A stretch of DNA of 64,000 nucleotides from Proteiniphilum sp. (GTDB taxonomy: Bacteria; Bacteroidota; Bacteroidia; Bacteroidales; Dysgonomonadaceae), in contig JADMKJ010000026.1 of the NCBI GenBank assembly GCA_015478855.1, positions 33,101 through 97,100 of the forward strand, read 5' to 3'. The notes below the pieces were generated by a model. That model worked only from the letters and a program-made list of their open reading frames with translations, did not search any database and was not told the origin of the DNA. Below, one piece after another: positions 1 to 10,376 of this stretch (positions are counted from its first letter, which is position 1; every line of letters starts with the position of its first letter). Made by a program: the position numbers and the translations under genes.

Positions 1-54
1 TAGAGCATCTGACTGTTAATCAGAGGGTCGTTGGTTCGAGTCCAACCTGAAGAG
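1..54 (+). tRNA. tRNA-Asn (GTT), 5' truncated by window edge
   Basis: Identical to the 3' part of the complete copy at 86-159: anticodon loop CTGTTAA, T-arm GGTTCGAGTCC, 3' acceptor strand CTGAAGA-G. Confidence 0.9.
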
Positions 55-85
55 CAGAAAAGTAAATTGCACATTTTGAATATAT

Positions 86-159
86 TCTTCAGTAGCTCAG
101 TTGGTTAGAGCATCTGACTGTTAATCAGAGGGTCGTTGGTTCGAGTCCAACCTGAAGAG
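86..159 (+). tRNA. tRNA-Asn (GTT)
   Basis: Acceptor stem TCTTCAG/CTGAAGA, D-arm AGCTCAGTTGGTTAGAGC, anticodon stem-loop ATCTGACTGTTAATCAGA, T-arm GGTTCGAGTCC. Confidence 0.95.
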
Positions 160-165
160 CGGAGA

Positions 166-191
166 AACGAGTCTAAAGGCTCGTTTTTTTT
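166..191 (+). terminator. Intrinsic terminator after the tRNA-Asn pair
   Basis: AACGAG-TCTAAAGG-CTCGTT followed by a T run. Confidence 0.7.
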
Positions 192-303
192 GATTTATAC
201 CATATCAAAGCCTATCTTTATCAAAAACAATTCACTCTGATAACCCGTTAAACGGAGAGCTGCTTTCCGGTAATAATAACAGATCGAATAACAATTGTGA
301 CAA

Positions 304-1260
304 ATGAAGAAAGTATTGATTGCATACCGCTTAAAACCTGAGGGACTACAAGAGCTGGAGGGGAAGTACGCAGTGACGCTTCCCCGGGAGAAATCCTATT
401 TCACCAAAGAGGAGGTGATGGAGATGATCCCCGATTATGAGGTGCTCGTTCCCAACTTCAGTTTTTATACCGACAAGGGGATTTTGGATAAGGGACGTAA
501 GCTGGAGCTGATCAGCAATTATGGTGTCGGCTTCAATAATATTGATGTGGATTACGCAACCCATAAAGGAATTGCAGTAACCAATATCCCCAATTCCACC
601 CGTGAGCCGACAGCCGAGTTTGCATTTGCGCTCCTGATGGCTGCAGGCAGACGGATAGGATACTACGATCGCAGGCTGCGTACACCGGAGGGTGTGAGCT
701 GGGGTGTCTATGCTGAAGGCGGATTGCCTGTCTATGGCAAGACATTGGGTATTATCGGCATGGGACGCATAGGCCAGTCACTGGCACGACGTGCCGTGGC
801 AGGGGGGATGGAGATCATCTATTACAACAGGAGCCGCCTGGACACGATGATAGAGAAGCAGTACAATGCACGGTATGTCTCATTGGATGACCTACTGCAA
901 ACGTCCGACTATATTTCTCTCAACGCCCCATCCACACCTGAAACATTTCATATGATCGGTGAAAAACAGTTCCAACGGATGAAATCAACGGCCGTGTTTA
1001 TCAATACAGCCCGTGGCAACATGGTGGATGAGAAGGCATTGGTACATGCATTAAAGGAAGAGAAGATATGGGCTGCTGCACTGGATGTGTATGAGAACGA
1101 ACCGCATATTCTTCCGGAATTGCTGGCACTTGATAATGTGCTGCTGGCACCTCATGCAGGAACAAAAACGATGGAGGACCGTATCAGCATGTCTGTTGAG
1201 ATGGTGCAGAACATCATCGGTTTTTATGAAGGCAGCTACAACATATCGAGGGTAAACTGA
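304..1260 (+). CDS. D-isomer-specific 2-hydroxyacid dehydrogenase (NAD-binding)
   Basis: Rossmann motif GKTLGIIGMGRIGQSLARRA, then NTARGNMVDEKALVHAL and AALDVYENEP typical of the family. Confidence 0.93.
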   Translation: MKKVLIAYRLKPEGLQELEGKYAVTLPREKSYFTKEEVMEMIPDYEVLVPNFSFYTDKGILDKGRKLELISNYGVGFNNIDVDYATHKGIAVTNIPNSTREPTAEFAFALLMAAGRRIGYYDRRLRTPEGVSWGVYAEGGLPVYGKTLGIIGMGRIGQSLARRAVAGGMEIIYYNRSRLDTMIEKQYNARYVSLDDLLQTSDYISLNAPSTPETFHMIGEKQFQRMKSTAVFINTARGNMVDEKALVHALKEEKIWAAALDVYENEPHILPELLALDNVLLAPHAGTKTMEDRISMSVEMVQNIIGFYEGSYNISRVN

Positions 1261-1269
1261 TCAGAACAG

Positions 1270-1992
1270 ATGAGAGCAACAAATATCAAAGAGCAATTGC
1301 GGCAGTTGGGTAATCCGGCAAAGGCGGATCATTCGGCTTATTTTTTCAAAACAGGTAAGGGAGAATATGGTGAAGGTGACCGGTTTATCGGTTGCACCGT
1401 ACCTGAGACACGGAGCGTAGCGAAAGCAAACAGGTATACACCACTTTCGGAGCTGGAGAAGCTGCTCGCTGATGAGATGCATGAGTGTCGTCTCTGCGCG
1501 CTGATCATCCTGGTGGAGCAGTTTAAGCAGGCCGATGAGCCGAAACGTAAGGAGATTGTCGACTTTTATCTGTCACATACCCCCCGCGTCAACAACTGGG
1601 ATCTGGTCGATTTATCGTGTTACCACATTGTGGGTGAATGGCTGAAGGAGAAAGATGATCGCACCTTATTGTACGGGCTGGCAGCAAGCAGCCTGCTGTG
1701 GGATCAGCGTATAGCGGTGGTGTCGACCATGGCTTTTATCCGCAACAATGATTTTGATGACATACTCAGGTTATCGGAGATCTTCCTTGCACACAAGCAT
1801 GATCTTATGCACAAGGCATGCGGATGGATGCTGCGTGAAGCGGGGAAACGGGACGAGACAATCCTCACCGGCTTTCTTGACGACCACTGCACGGAGATGC
1901 CCAGGACCATGCTTCGCTATGCCATTGAGAGATTATCGCCGGAACAGAAAACAAAGTACATGCAACGGCCGGCTCGCCAAACAACATTATAA
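1270..1992 (+). CDS. DNA alkylation repair protein (AlkD-like HEAT-repeat glycosylase)
   Basis: GCTVPETRSVAK, NNWDLVDLSCYHIVGEWL, HKACGWMLREAGKRD as in AlkD-like proteins. Confidence 0.9.
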   Translation: MRATNIKEQLRQLGNPAKADHSAYFFKTGKGEYGEGDRFIGCTVPETRSVAKANRYTPLSELEKLLADEMHECRLCALIILVEQFKQADEPKRKEIVDFYLSHTPRVNNWDLVDLSCYHIVGEWLKEKDDRTLLYGLAASSLLWDQRIAVVSTMAFIRNNDFDDILRLSEIFLAHKHDLMHKACGWMLREAGKRDETILTGFLDDHCTEMPRTMLRYAIERLSPEQKTKYMQRPARQTTL

Positions 1993-1993
1993 A

Positions 1994-3208
1994 ATGGTTC
2001 AGACATACAGATTAACAAACGGTCTTCGCATTATTCACCGTCCTTCACTTTCCGAAATCTCCTGTTGTGGTATCGTAGTGAACACAGGCACGCGTGACGA
2101 GTACCCCGATGAATACGGCATGGCACATTTCGTGGAACACATGCTTTTTAAGGGAACAACAAAACGCAAAGCACACCATATCGCTAACCGCATGGAAAAT
2201 GTAGGTGGGGAGCTGAACGCTTACACGACAAAAGAAGAGACATTCTATTACACCGCATCTCTCAGTGAGTATTTCCCCCGGGCTGTGGAGTTGCTGAGTG
2301 ATATCCTTTTTCAATCTGAGTTTGCACCCTCACAGATAGAACGCGAGAGAGAAGTCATCTTCGATGAGATCAGCTCATATCAGGACGCTCCCTCTGAGTT
2401 GATCTTTGATGATTTTGAAAACATGGTGTTTGCACGGCATGAGATAGGACACTATATATTGGGTGAGCCGGAGTCACTGCACTCTTTCAACAGGGACAGC
2501 ATCCTTCGTTTTGTGAGAAGACAGTACCAGCCATCGGAAATGGTTTTTTTCTCTACCGGAAAAACAGCCTTTGATAAAGTGGTGCGTCAGATTGAAAAAT
2601 ACTTCTCCTTCTTCCCTGAGCAGTCCCACGTAAAACAGAGGGTAGCTCCCGCTCAATTTACACCATGGAGTGAGAAAGTGAATAAAAATACCTCACAGTC
2701 GCATGTGATGCTTGGGTACAACACTTTCGACATGCATCATCCGCATAAGTATGCTTTGTATATGATCAATAATATATTGGGAGGTGGCAGCATGAACAGC
2801 CGGCTGAATGTATCTCTCAGGGAGAAGCATGGTCTTGTTTACAACGTGGAGTCGAACGTTAATTTTTACACCGATACAGGACTGTTTGCGGTTTATTTCG
2901 GCTCTGACCCTAAACATAGTGAGAGATGCATCCGCCTGATTGGGAAAGAGATTAAACGGTTGAAAGAGGAAGAACTGACACCCATGCAGCTCTCACTGGC
3001 AAAAAGACAGTGGAAGGGGCAGATGAGTATCGCAGCGGAAAACAGTGAAACACGTGCACTCTCTATGGGGAAGAATTATCTGCACCTTGACCGCTACACC
3101 TCGCTTGATGAGATCTTCACCCGGATTGATGCGATCACATCCTCACAGGTGAGAGAGGTGGCAAATGAGTTATTCTCCTCCACACCCTTTGAATTGAGTT
3201 ATTTATAG
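1994..3208 (+). CDS. M16 family zinc metallopeptidase (insulinase/processing protease-like)
   Basis: HxxEH motif HFVEHMLFKGT and downstream E (GGELNAYTTKEETFY). The track start (1748) lies inside alkD; ATG 1994 (MVQTYRLTNGLRI) is the likely start. Confidence 0.92.
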   Translation: MVQTYRLTNGLRIIHRPSLSEISCCGIVVNTGTRDEYPDEYGMAHFVEHMLFKGTTKRKAHHIANRMENVGGELNAYTTKEETFYYTASLSEYFPRAVELLSDILFQSEFAPSQIEREREVIFDEISSYQDAPSELIFDDFENMVFARHEIGHYILGEPESLHSFNRDSILRFVRRQYQPSEMVFFSTGKTAFDKVVRQIEKYFSFFPEQSHVKQRVAPAQFTPWSEKVNKNTSQSHVMLGYNTFDMHHPHKYALYMINNILGGGSMNSRLNVSLREKHGLVYNVESNVNFYTDTGLFAVYFGSDPKHSERCIRLIGKEIKRLKEEELTPMQLSLAKRQWKGQMSIAAENSETRALSMGKNYLHLDRYTSLDEIFTRIDAITSSQVREVANELFSSTPFELSYL

Positions 3209-3344
3209 TGATGTACAGCTGACGATCTCTTGTCAAACAGGGGTAGGATTCGAACAAAAAAACAGCTGAACTGTTTTATGTGTAGTTTGGAAGAGACAAT
3301 CTTCAAACAAACAAACGAAGAAACTTAATTTAAAGAATTGAATT

Positions 3345-3965
3345 ATGAAAAAAATGAGATTAACAGCAGTAGTTGTAATGCTTGCCATAGTCACAGCTGT
3401 AAGCGCACAGATGAGCTTAGGCATCAAAGGTGGAGTGAACATGTCCAATTTGGTCTATGATGATGAGGTGGACGACAAAAATCCAAAGATTGGATTTAAT
3501 ATTGGTCTCGCCGCAGACTTTGAGTTTGCACCAAGTGTAGCGTTGCAGACCGGATTGTTTTTCACTACAAAAGGATTCAAGGCGGTGAATGAAACTATCG
3601 ACGCTGAGTATACCGAAAACCTGATGTACGTGCAACTGCCTTTACATCTGGCCTATAAAATTGATGTGATGCCCGGAACACGTGTTGTATTGCATGCCGG
3701 TCCTTATGCAGCTTATGGAGTAGGGGGAAGCAGAAAGGCAGAAGTTGGGAATCTTTCCACTGAATGGGATGTAGATAAAATTTTTGGTGACGCTGCCCGT
3801 CAGTATAAACCTTTTGATGCCGGTGTAGGCTTAGGTGTAGGTGCTGAATTTGGTGCTATCCTCGTTGATCTTGGCTGGGACATGGGACTGGTTAATATCT
3901 CCAACATTGACAACGGAAGCGTGAAGAATCAAAATGCATACCTCTCGGTAGGATACAAGTTCTAA
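3345..3965 (+). CDS. Porin-family outer-membrane beta-barrel protein
   Basis: Signal peptide, then GIKGGVNMSNL...; alternating beta-barrel pattern ending in aromatic F (YLSVGYKF). Confidence 0.85.
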   Translation: MKKMRLTAVVVMLAIVTAVSAQMSLGIKGGVNMSNLVYDDEVDDKNPKIGFNIGLAADFEFAPSVALQTGLFFTTKGFKAVNETIDAEYTENLMYVQLPLHLAYKIDVMPGTRVVLHAGPYAAYGVGGSRKAEVGNLSTEWDVDKIFGDAARQYKPFDAGVGLGVGAEFGAILVDLGWDMGLVNISNIDNGSVKNQNAYLSVGYKF

Positions 3966-3990
3966 TTTGCATATATAAGCTATTATGTCA

Positions 3991-4020
3991 GCCCCGCATT
4001 GAAAAATGTGGGGCTTTTTT
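3991..4020 (+). terminator. Intrinsic terminator
   Basis: GCCCCGCATT-GAAAA-ATGTGGGGC followed by TTTTTT. Confidence 0.8.
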
Positions 4021-4257
4021 ATTTTCGGCAACCTTCCACTATTGGTGATGACTCCTCAAATTAATACCTCACATTCTAAATCTTACTGAAATACCTGTGC
4101 ATAAATGATGAATGGTGTTGCCTGCCGTGGATCGTTGAATCCTCTATTTCATAGAATATCATCCTGTTAATAATATGCACCATCCCGGATGATCATATAT
4201 TCCTACCTGCATATATGTTAAAATTATATTATTTAGGGTTATTTATTTAAATATTAC

Positions 4258-4265
4258 TATTTTTG
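4258..4265 (+). promoter_or_regulatory. Candidate Bacteroidetes -7 element (TATTTTTG) upstream of susC
   Basis: Matches TAnnTTTG consensus 88 nt upstream of the SusC start. Confidence 0.45.
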
Positions 4266-4352
4266 TTCCGCGATTCAATGAGCGAAATACATTAACTAAC
4301 CTATTAGTAAATAGCCTATTCGTGAGATATTCTAACCTTTAAGATTGAATTT

Positions 4353-7300
4353 ATGAGAAAAAAAATCAACATTTTTTTATTCCTGTTCTTTCTAGGTACA
4401 GGAACTCTTTTTGCACAGACCCGTGTGACGGGGAGTGTAGTGGATGAAGGAGGTGAACCTGCTATCGGGGCAACCATCCTGATTAAAGGGACATCTGAAG
4501 GAGCTGTTACTGACAATCAGGGCGTTTTTACAATTACAGCTCCCTCCACAGGAACGCTTGTCATCTCTTATGTAGGATATGTTACACAGGAGGTGGCTGT
4601 TCGTTCCAATGTCAGGGTTGTTTTGGTCCCTGACACGGAGATGCTGGAAGAGGTGGTGATCACCGGTGAGTTCGGGATGAAACGTATCGCCCGTTCTGTA
4701 GGATCAGCTGTACAGAATGTGAAAGCATCCGATATCATTGATTCGGGAAGAGATAATTTTGTTTCGGCATTGCAGGGACGTGTTTCAGGGATGAATGTCA
4801 CCTCTACCGGTGGAGCACCCGGTTCTTCCACGACAGTTGTCTTAAGAAATATCACCTCTATTTCCGGAAACAATCAACCATTGTATGTGATAGATGGGGT
4901 ACCGATGAATAATTCAACATTCGATCCGATCAATATGTGGATTGGGGGTACAGAGAGGTATTCAGTTAGAAATCTCGATTTTGCCTCACGAGGGAATGAT
5001 CTCAATCCCCAGGATATTGAATCAATGACTGTTCTGAAAGGTGCAGCAGCTGCAGCACTCTATGGTTCTGACGCTTCCAACGGAGCAATCATCATCACCA
5101 CCAAAAAGGGGCAGACAGGAAAGGGGAGAGTGCAGTACAGCAACTCCTTCCGTTGGGACAATGCATATGGTTTTCCCGAATTGCAGGATAAGTACGCCAA
5201 CGGTGCTTACGGAACGACCAATTATTATTATACCAGCCGGTTTGGTGGATCATATCCTCCGGGTATGAAGCTGTATGATAATGTGGGTGCCGTTATGCAG
5301 ACCGGTTTTGTAAACAAACATAACCTCGCTGTCGATGGAGGAAGTGAAAAAGCCACCATACGTGCCAGTGCCTCTTTTCTGGATCAGGTAGGTGTTGTGA
5401 AAACGACCGATTATACAAGGATGAATCTATCGCTCTCAGGCCAGGCAAAGATAACTGACTGGTTTGATTTTGAGGGATCCATGCAGTATACCAATACAAA
5501 CAATTCAAAAGCACTGAGAGGTACCGACGGTCCTCTCTACCGGGCCATGCTCTGGCCTCTTGTCGATAATATGTCGAACTACCTTGATGCCGACGGTGCG
5601 CATATGAGGTACCCCGATTACTATATTGATACCGATTTGCTGAATCCTCTTTTTGCGATGAACCGTAACAGATACTTCGACAAGTCGGACCGCTTTCTTA
5701 CCAACATTGCAGCAACGCTGTTCCCGTTAGAGAACCTCTTCCTGCGTGCACAAATTGGATGGGATGTGGGTATGCAGACATTTGAAACATCATTGCATCC
5801 CTATTATGCCGCAAATAACGGAGGAGTGGGTGAGTACCATATATCACAGTCCAATTTTTCTGATCCCACCCTGAATATACTTGCCGGGTACAATACCTCT
5901 TTTTTTAATGAGGAGCTGACCTTTGGTGCTCAGCTAGGGTATCACCAGCAGGAGAACGGAGTGATCCGATTGACAACGATGGGATCGAAATATAAGGTGA
6001 TTGACTTTCAATCGATCAATAACACAGATCCTGCAACCATCATCTCTGCACAGAGAAATACCAAAAGGAGGATACAGGCATTATCTGCCCAGTTTGAGTT
6101 TGGCTATAAAAACATTGTTTTCCTCAATCTCAGGGGCAGGAACGACTGGTCATCGACGCTGCCAAAGCACAATAACAGGTATTTCTACCCGGCTATGGAA
6201 TTATCATTCGTACCCTCTGACCTCTCTTTTCTGAAAGATAACAGCTATCTCAGCTATCTGAAGCTAAGAGGTTCGATCGCACAGGTAGGGAAAGATGCAG
6301 GTCCACTGGAGATTGATCCTGAACTGATTGCTACAGAGCTGACCGGTGGGGGATATAAGTATGGTTTTACAGGCCCCAACAGAAATCTGCGGCCGGAGAT
6401 GACCACCTCTAAAGAGATTGGTTTCGATACCCGTCTGTTCAATGATCGTGTCACAGCTGATTTTACCTATTTTGCCACCCACTGTGCCGATCAGATCGTG
6501 AAAGGTTTCAGGTTAAGTTATGCCACCGGGTTCGTGTTGAACAATATGAATGTGGGTACATTTGATACGTGGGGATGGGAAACCCACATTGATGGTGATA
6601 TTATTCGCGCCCGGAACGGGCTCACATGGAATGTGGGATTGAACATGTCGCATGTGAAATCAGAGATTGTCTCGCTTCCTGAGAATGTGACTGAATATTA
6701 CAATCCCTACACCTGGAACTCGGGGAACATACGTAACGGGATAATGGTGGGACACCCCATCACCACTCTCACCGGCAGAGCCTACGAAAGGAATGATGCC
6801 GGAGAGGTGTTAATCAGCCCAACCACAGGACTACCGGTTGTCTCTCCCCAGTGGAGTGTGATCGGTGACAGAGAGCCTAAATTAAGATTTGGTATTACAA
6901 CCAGTATCAGCTTTAAGGAACTTTATCTTTCAGCCATGTTCTCCGGCAGGTACAAAGCAACCGTGGTGAATGGCACAAAACGATCGATGATGACAAGTGG
7001 CACAAGCTGGGAGTCGGTTACGCTGAGAGAGAGTAAGCCTGTAATTTTCAACGGGGTCTTAAAAGATGGCAATGAGAATACCGATAACCCCACCGCAAAC
7101 AGGATAGCTGTTGATTACAGTGCTTATGGATCATCTATTTACGGCGGTGGAGATGAAGACTGGCTGGAAAAAGATGTCAACTACCTCCGTTTACAGGAGC
7201 TGAGACTATCCTACAGGATCCCTGCCAGTTTGTTAAGCAGAAGCAGCCTGATCTCTTATGCGAACATCTTTATTGCCGGAAATGATCTGTTGACATGGAC

Positions 7301-7436
7301 CAACTACTCCGGTATCGATGCAGTAGGAAATACAGTCTCGGCAGCTGCCGGAGGCACGGGAGGTGAAGGGTACGATGTATGGTCGTTACCAAATCCAAGG
7401 AGTATATCGGTAGGTTTTAGTATTACAGTAAATTAA
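4353..7436 (+). CDS. SusC/RagA family TonB-linked outer-membrane protein
   Basis: Signal peptide, carboxypeptidase-regulatory-like N-terminal domain (VTGSVVDEGGEPAIGATILIKGT), plug (PLYVIDGVPMNNS, AALYGSDASNGAIIITTKKG), beta-barrel; followed by SusD. Confidence 0.97.
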   Translation: MRKKINIFLFLFFLGTGTLFAQTRVTGSVVDEGGEPAIGATILIKGTSEGAVTDNQGVFTITAPSTGTLVISYVGYVTQEVAVRSNVRVVLVPDTEMLEEVVITGEFGMKRIARSVGSAVQNVKASDIIDSGRDNFVSALQGRVSGMNVTSTGGAPGSSTTVVLRNITSISGNNQPLYVIDGVPMNNSTFDPINMWIGGTERYSVRNLDFASRGNDLNPQDIESMTVLKGAAAAALYGSDASNGAIIITTKKGQTGKGRVQYSNSFRWDNAYGFPELQDKYANGAYGTTNYYYTSRFGGSYPPGMKLYDNVGAVMQTGFVNKHNLAVDGGSEKATIRASASFLDQVGVVKTTDYTRMNLSLSGQAKITDWFDFEGSMQYTNTNNSKALRGTDGPLYRAMLWPLVDNMSNYLDADGAHMRYPDYYIDTDLLNPLFAMNRNRYFDKSDRFLTNIAATLFPLENLFLRAQIGWDVGMQTFETSLHPYYAANNGGVGEYHISQSNFSDPTLNILAGYNTSFFNEELTFGAQLGYHQQENGVIRLTTMGSKYKVIDFQSINNTDPATIISAQRNTKRRIQALSAQFEFGYKNIVFLNLRGRNDWSSTLPKHNNRYFYPAMELSFVPSDLSFLKDNSYLSYLKLRGSIAQVGKDAGPLEIDPELIATELTGGGYKYGFTGPNRNLRPEMTTSKEIGFDTRLFNDRVTADFTYFATHCADQIVKGFRLSYATGFVLNNMNVGTFDTWGWETHIDGDIIRARNGLTWNVGLNMSHVKSEIVSLPENVTEYYNPYTWNSGNIRNGIMVGHPITTLTGRAYERNDAGEVLISPTTGLPVVSPQWSVIGDREPKLRFGITTSISFKELYLSAMFSGRYKATVVNGTKRSMMTSGTSWESVTLRESKPVIFNGVLKDGNENTDNPTANRIAVDYSAYGSSIYGGGDEDWLEKDVNYLRLQELRLSYRIPASLLSRSSLISYANIFIAGNDLLTWTNYSGIDAVGNTVSAAAGGTGGEGYDVWSLPNPRSISVGFSITVN

Positions 7437-7538
7437 TAAAATAGATCATATGAAACGAGCATGTGAATCATTTTCACACAAGTAAATGATTAAAGCGAGT
7501 TCCATATGATACCATTGAAAATAAATAATTTTAATCAT

Positions 7539-9419
7539 ATGAAAAAAATATCAATATACCTCATATCACTCTTTCTTCTGATCACTGGTTGCGAAGAATA
7601 TCTGGATGTAAATAAGAATGTGGATGCCCCCGATTATGTGGAGGGATATCTCTATCTGGCAGGTATCACACAGCAGTATCAGGGAGTCTATTGGGATATA
7701 CGGGCTATTGGCCCAATGACGCAGATGATGGGTACCACCGGCTATACAAGCTTTGCTACCCATTATTACAGCGAGGGGAGCGATGCTGCGGGAGAAATAT
7801 GGCGTGTTGTCTACTGGAACCAGGGAATGAATCTTGAAAATATGATCAATCAGTCGATTGAAGCTGAGGAGTGGACACTGGCCGGTATCGGCTATGCGAT
7901 CAAGGCCTTCTCCTGGGATATGATGACGAAAGTACATGCAGAATTGCCCATGGAGGATGCCTTCGTGGATGGCCTGTTGGCACACAATTACGATTATCAG
8001 AAGGATATCTATGCACAGGTGAGGGAGTGGGCATACAAGGCTATTGAGTTACTTGAAACACCCGACAGTCATGAGTATGGCTCCAAGATAAGTGGCAATG
8101 ATTTTATCTATGGTGGCGACAGGGACAAATGGATCAGGTTTGCCTATGCCGTGATCGTGAGAAACCTCTCTTCTCTTTCCAACAAATCCAATTTTGTTGC
8201 TGAGTATGCACCTGAGTTGCTGGAATGTGCCGCCAAATCATTCCAGTCGCCGGATGATGATGCTGTGGTCAGCATAGCCGGTGGCTCACAGCAGGCCCCC
8301 TACAGTGGGTACAATAATTTCTGGGGTACGGCAAGAGGGAATCTCTCCTATTCCTATTTCCAGCACGAATATGCAGTGCAGGTTTTCACGGGTACCGTAC
8401 CCAGGTATGATGAGTCAAATGGAGAGAAGATCAGGGTGGAGGAGAATGATTATTATCCTTATGCTCTTGCCGAAAAGCAGATCGTTGCTGACACCCTGCT
8501 TGATGTTCCGGGACATTACGATCCCCGTGTGGCGGTAAAATTATCGACCACCTCCAACCCGATGTACGAGGATATTGACAATGCCGACAGCGTGAAAACC
8601 TACCGTTATTATGGAGGCTCTTTCACCGGTGCATCAGGTCCCATTGGTACGGCACCCTCGTTCTTTGGCAGGACAAGGACATCGCAATATCCGACCCCGG
8701 AAAACCCCTTGACCAGTCATGACGGCATCGGCAAATGGATCTATCGTGACGATGCACCCTATATCCTGACCACCTGCGCGGAGGTGAAGTTCTGTTTGGC
8801 TGAAGCACTCTGGAAGATGGAGAGAAAACCGGAAGCACTGGAAGCATTCAAAGAGGCTGTAAAGGCAGATATCGGTTTTACCGGCCGATATATCTATCCC
8901 GGCAAGGAGGGGGCAGCCCAGGGAGGTGACAAGATAACCGTCTCTGCGTTCAACACCCTGGCACAGGAGTATATTGCGGGTCCCTATGTGGAGGGGTTGT
9001 CGTTAGCCGATTTCAGCCTCTCCCATATCATGATGCAGAAATTTGTCGCACTCTATCCCTGGGGAGCACCTGAGGTGTGGGTCGATCAGAGAAAGTATCA
9101 TTATGATGTGATATTCACCGGTGATCATCCTTCCAAAGGCAATGGCTGGGATGAGACGCAGGTAGAGCAGAAATGGGACAGTGACCCCACCAAGGTTTAC
9201 AAAGGATTTTATCTTAGTCCGGCTCAGGTAACCAGTCGCAAGGGTACATACAATGTAAAGAATGAAGGATCACCGGCTTACAGGATCAGACCACGATACA
9301 ATTCAGAATATATGTGGAATCTGAAATCGCTGGAGACGCTCATCCCCATCCCGGGTACTGCTGATAATTACCACACATCTATACCCTGGTTTGCTTATCC
9401 GGGTGACTTACCTCAATAA
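7539..9419 (+). CDS. SusD/RagB family nutrient-binding lipoprotein
   Basis: Lipoprotein signal (LFLLITGCEEYLDVNKN), SusD-like sequence, directly downstream of SusC. ATG 7539 (MKKISIYL) preferred over track start 7506. Confidence 0.95.
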   Translation: MKKISIYLISLFLLITGCEEYLDVNKNVDAPDYVEGYLYLAGITQQYQGVYWDIRAIGPMTQMMGTTGYTSFATHYYSEGSDAAGEIWRVVYWNQGMNLENMINQSIEAEEWTLAGIGYAIKAFSWDMMTKVHAELPMEDAFVDGLLAHNYDYQKDIYAQVREWAYKAIELLETPDSHEYGSKISGNDFIYGGDRDKWIRFAYAVIVRNLSSLSNKSNFVAEYAPELLECAAKSFQSPDDDAVVSIAGGSQQAPYSGYNNFWGTARGNLSYSYFQHEYAVQVFTGTVPRYDESNGEKIRVEENDYYPYALAEKQIVADTLLDVPGHYDPRVAVKLSTTSNPMYEDIDNADSVKTYRYYGGSFTGASGPIGTAPSFFGRTRTSQYPTPENPLTSHDGIGKWIYRDDAPYILTTCAEVKFCLAEALWKMERKPEALEAFKEAVKADIGFTGRYIYPGKEGAAQGGDKITVSAFNTLAQEYIAGPYVEGLSLADFSLSHIMMQKFVALYPWGAPEVWVDQRKYHYDVIFTGDHPSKGNGWDETQVEQKWDSDPTKVYKGFYLSPAQVTSRKGTYNVKNEGSPAYRIRPRYNSEYMWNLKSLETLIPIPGTADNYHTSIPWFAYPGDLPQ

Positions 9420-9452
9420 AAAGATTCAGAAATAAATTTAAACCATTCAATT

Positions 9453-10316
9453 ATGAGTAATTTAAAATATATTTCATCGATGCTCCTGTTGATCGGATTG
9501 ATGTCGTGCGATAAGCATGTCATTGAATACGATGCAGAAGCAATATCGGGCGTTGCTGAATTTCAACTGCATTATTTTGTTCCCGTCACCTCCGGTGCTG
9601 CCAACAATATCTATAAGGTTGAGATCAATGATCAGCTCTATGCCAATGATCAGGCAGCCTTGACCACCTACAACGCTATCCCTGGCGGATCCGTGGGACG
9701 TTTTTATACGACCGGAGTAGGTGCGACTAATATCAAGCTGTATCAAGGAACGGACCTCAACCTGGTCTACGATCAGAATTGTACATTGACAGAGGGTAAA
9801 CAGAACATCTTTGTGTATGATTTTGATGAACCACCAGTTGTGATTGATAACGGGTTCCCCTATGTAGCCAATGTCACTGAACATTCAGATACCACTGCCT
9901 GGATTAAGTTTTACAATTTTCTGTTCGAGGAGGATGATCAGCCTACGGACCTCAGGTTACAATATCAGTACCAGTATCCTATTGAGTACAATGAACAGGG
10001 AGCCGTTATTCGCAAGAGTGAATGGACCAATCTGGGAGCACCTGTATCCTTTGGCGAGACAACAGGCTGGGTGCCCGTGATTGTACATAAGAGTGTGCAG
10101 ATCTCCTCCTCCTATGCACGCCTGGATTATAAGATAAAGGTGATTGATGCCAGTGGAAATGATACAGGTGATCTGCAGATCATGAACTCAAGTAATAATT
10201 TTGTCAATTATTCCGACTGGTGGACCGCTTATGTAGGCCGAAGATATCATCATGTGATATCAGGCATGAGGGCTGCAAAACCCACTTCAGCCGTGAGACA
10301 GTTCACTGCTTTATAA
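9453..10316 (+). CDS. PUL-associated lipoprotein of unknown function (possible surface glycan-binding protein)
   Basis: Lipobox LIGLMSCDKH; third gene of the susCD-led co-directional cluster. Confidence 0.6.
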   Translation: MSNLKYISSMLLLIGLMSCDKHVIEYDAEAISGVAEFQLHYFVPVTSGAANNIYKVEINDQLYANDQAALTTYNAIPGGSVGRFYTTGVGATNIKLYQGTDLNLVYDQNCTLTEGKQNIFVYDFDEPPVVIDNGFPYVANVTEHSDTTAWIKFYNFLFEEDDQPTDLRLQYQYQYPIEYNEQGAVIRKSEWTNLGAPVSFGETTGWVPVIVHKSVQISSSYARLDYKIKVIDASGNDTGDLQIMNSSNNFVNYSDWWTAYVGRRYHHVISGMRAAKPTSAVRQFTAL

Positions 10317-10326
10317 ATACTACTGG

Positions 10327-10353
10327 AAAAGAGGGAGTTGCTCTCCCTCTTTT
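10327..10353 (+). terminator. Intrinsic terminator-like hairpin
   Basis: AAAAGAGGGAG-TTGCT-CTCCCTCTTTT, 11-bp perfect stem. Confidence 0.7.
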
Positions 10354-10376
10354 CTTACTAAGAACGTATTTTTATC

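Noticed and set aside
1-159. Tandem tRNA-Asn copies considered as an integration site
   Set aside because: Identical full tRNA copies in tandem explain the repeat; no adjacent integrase or truncated att fragment downstream.
1748-1993. N-terminal 82-aa extension of the M16 peptidase in the ORF track
   Set aside because: It is alkD read in another frame; the conserved peptidase sequence begins at ATG 1994.
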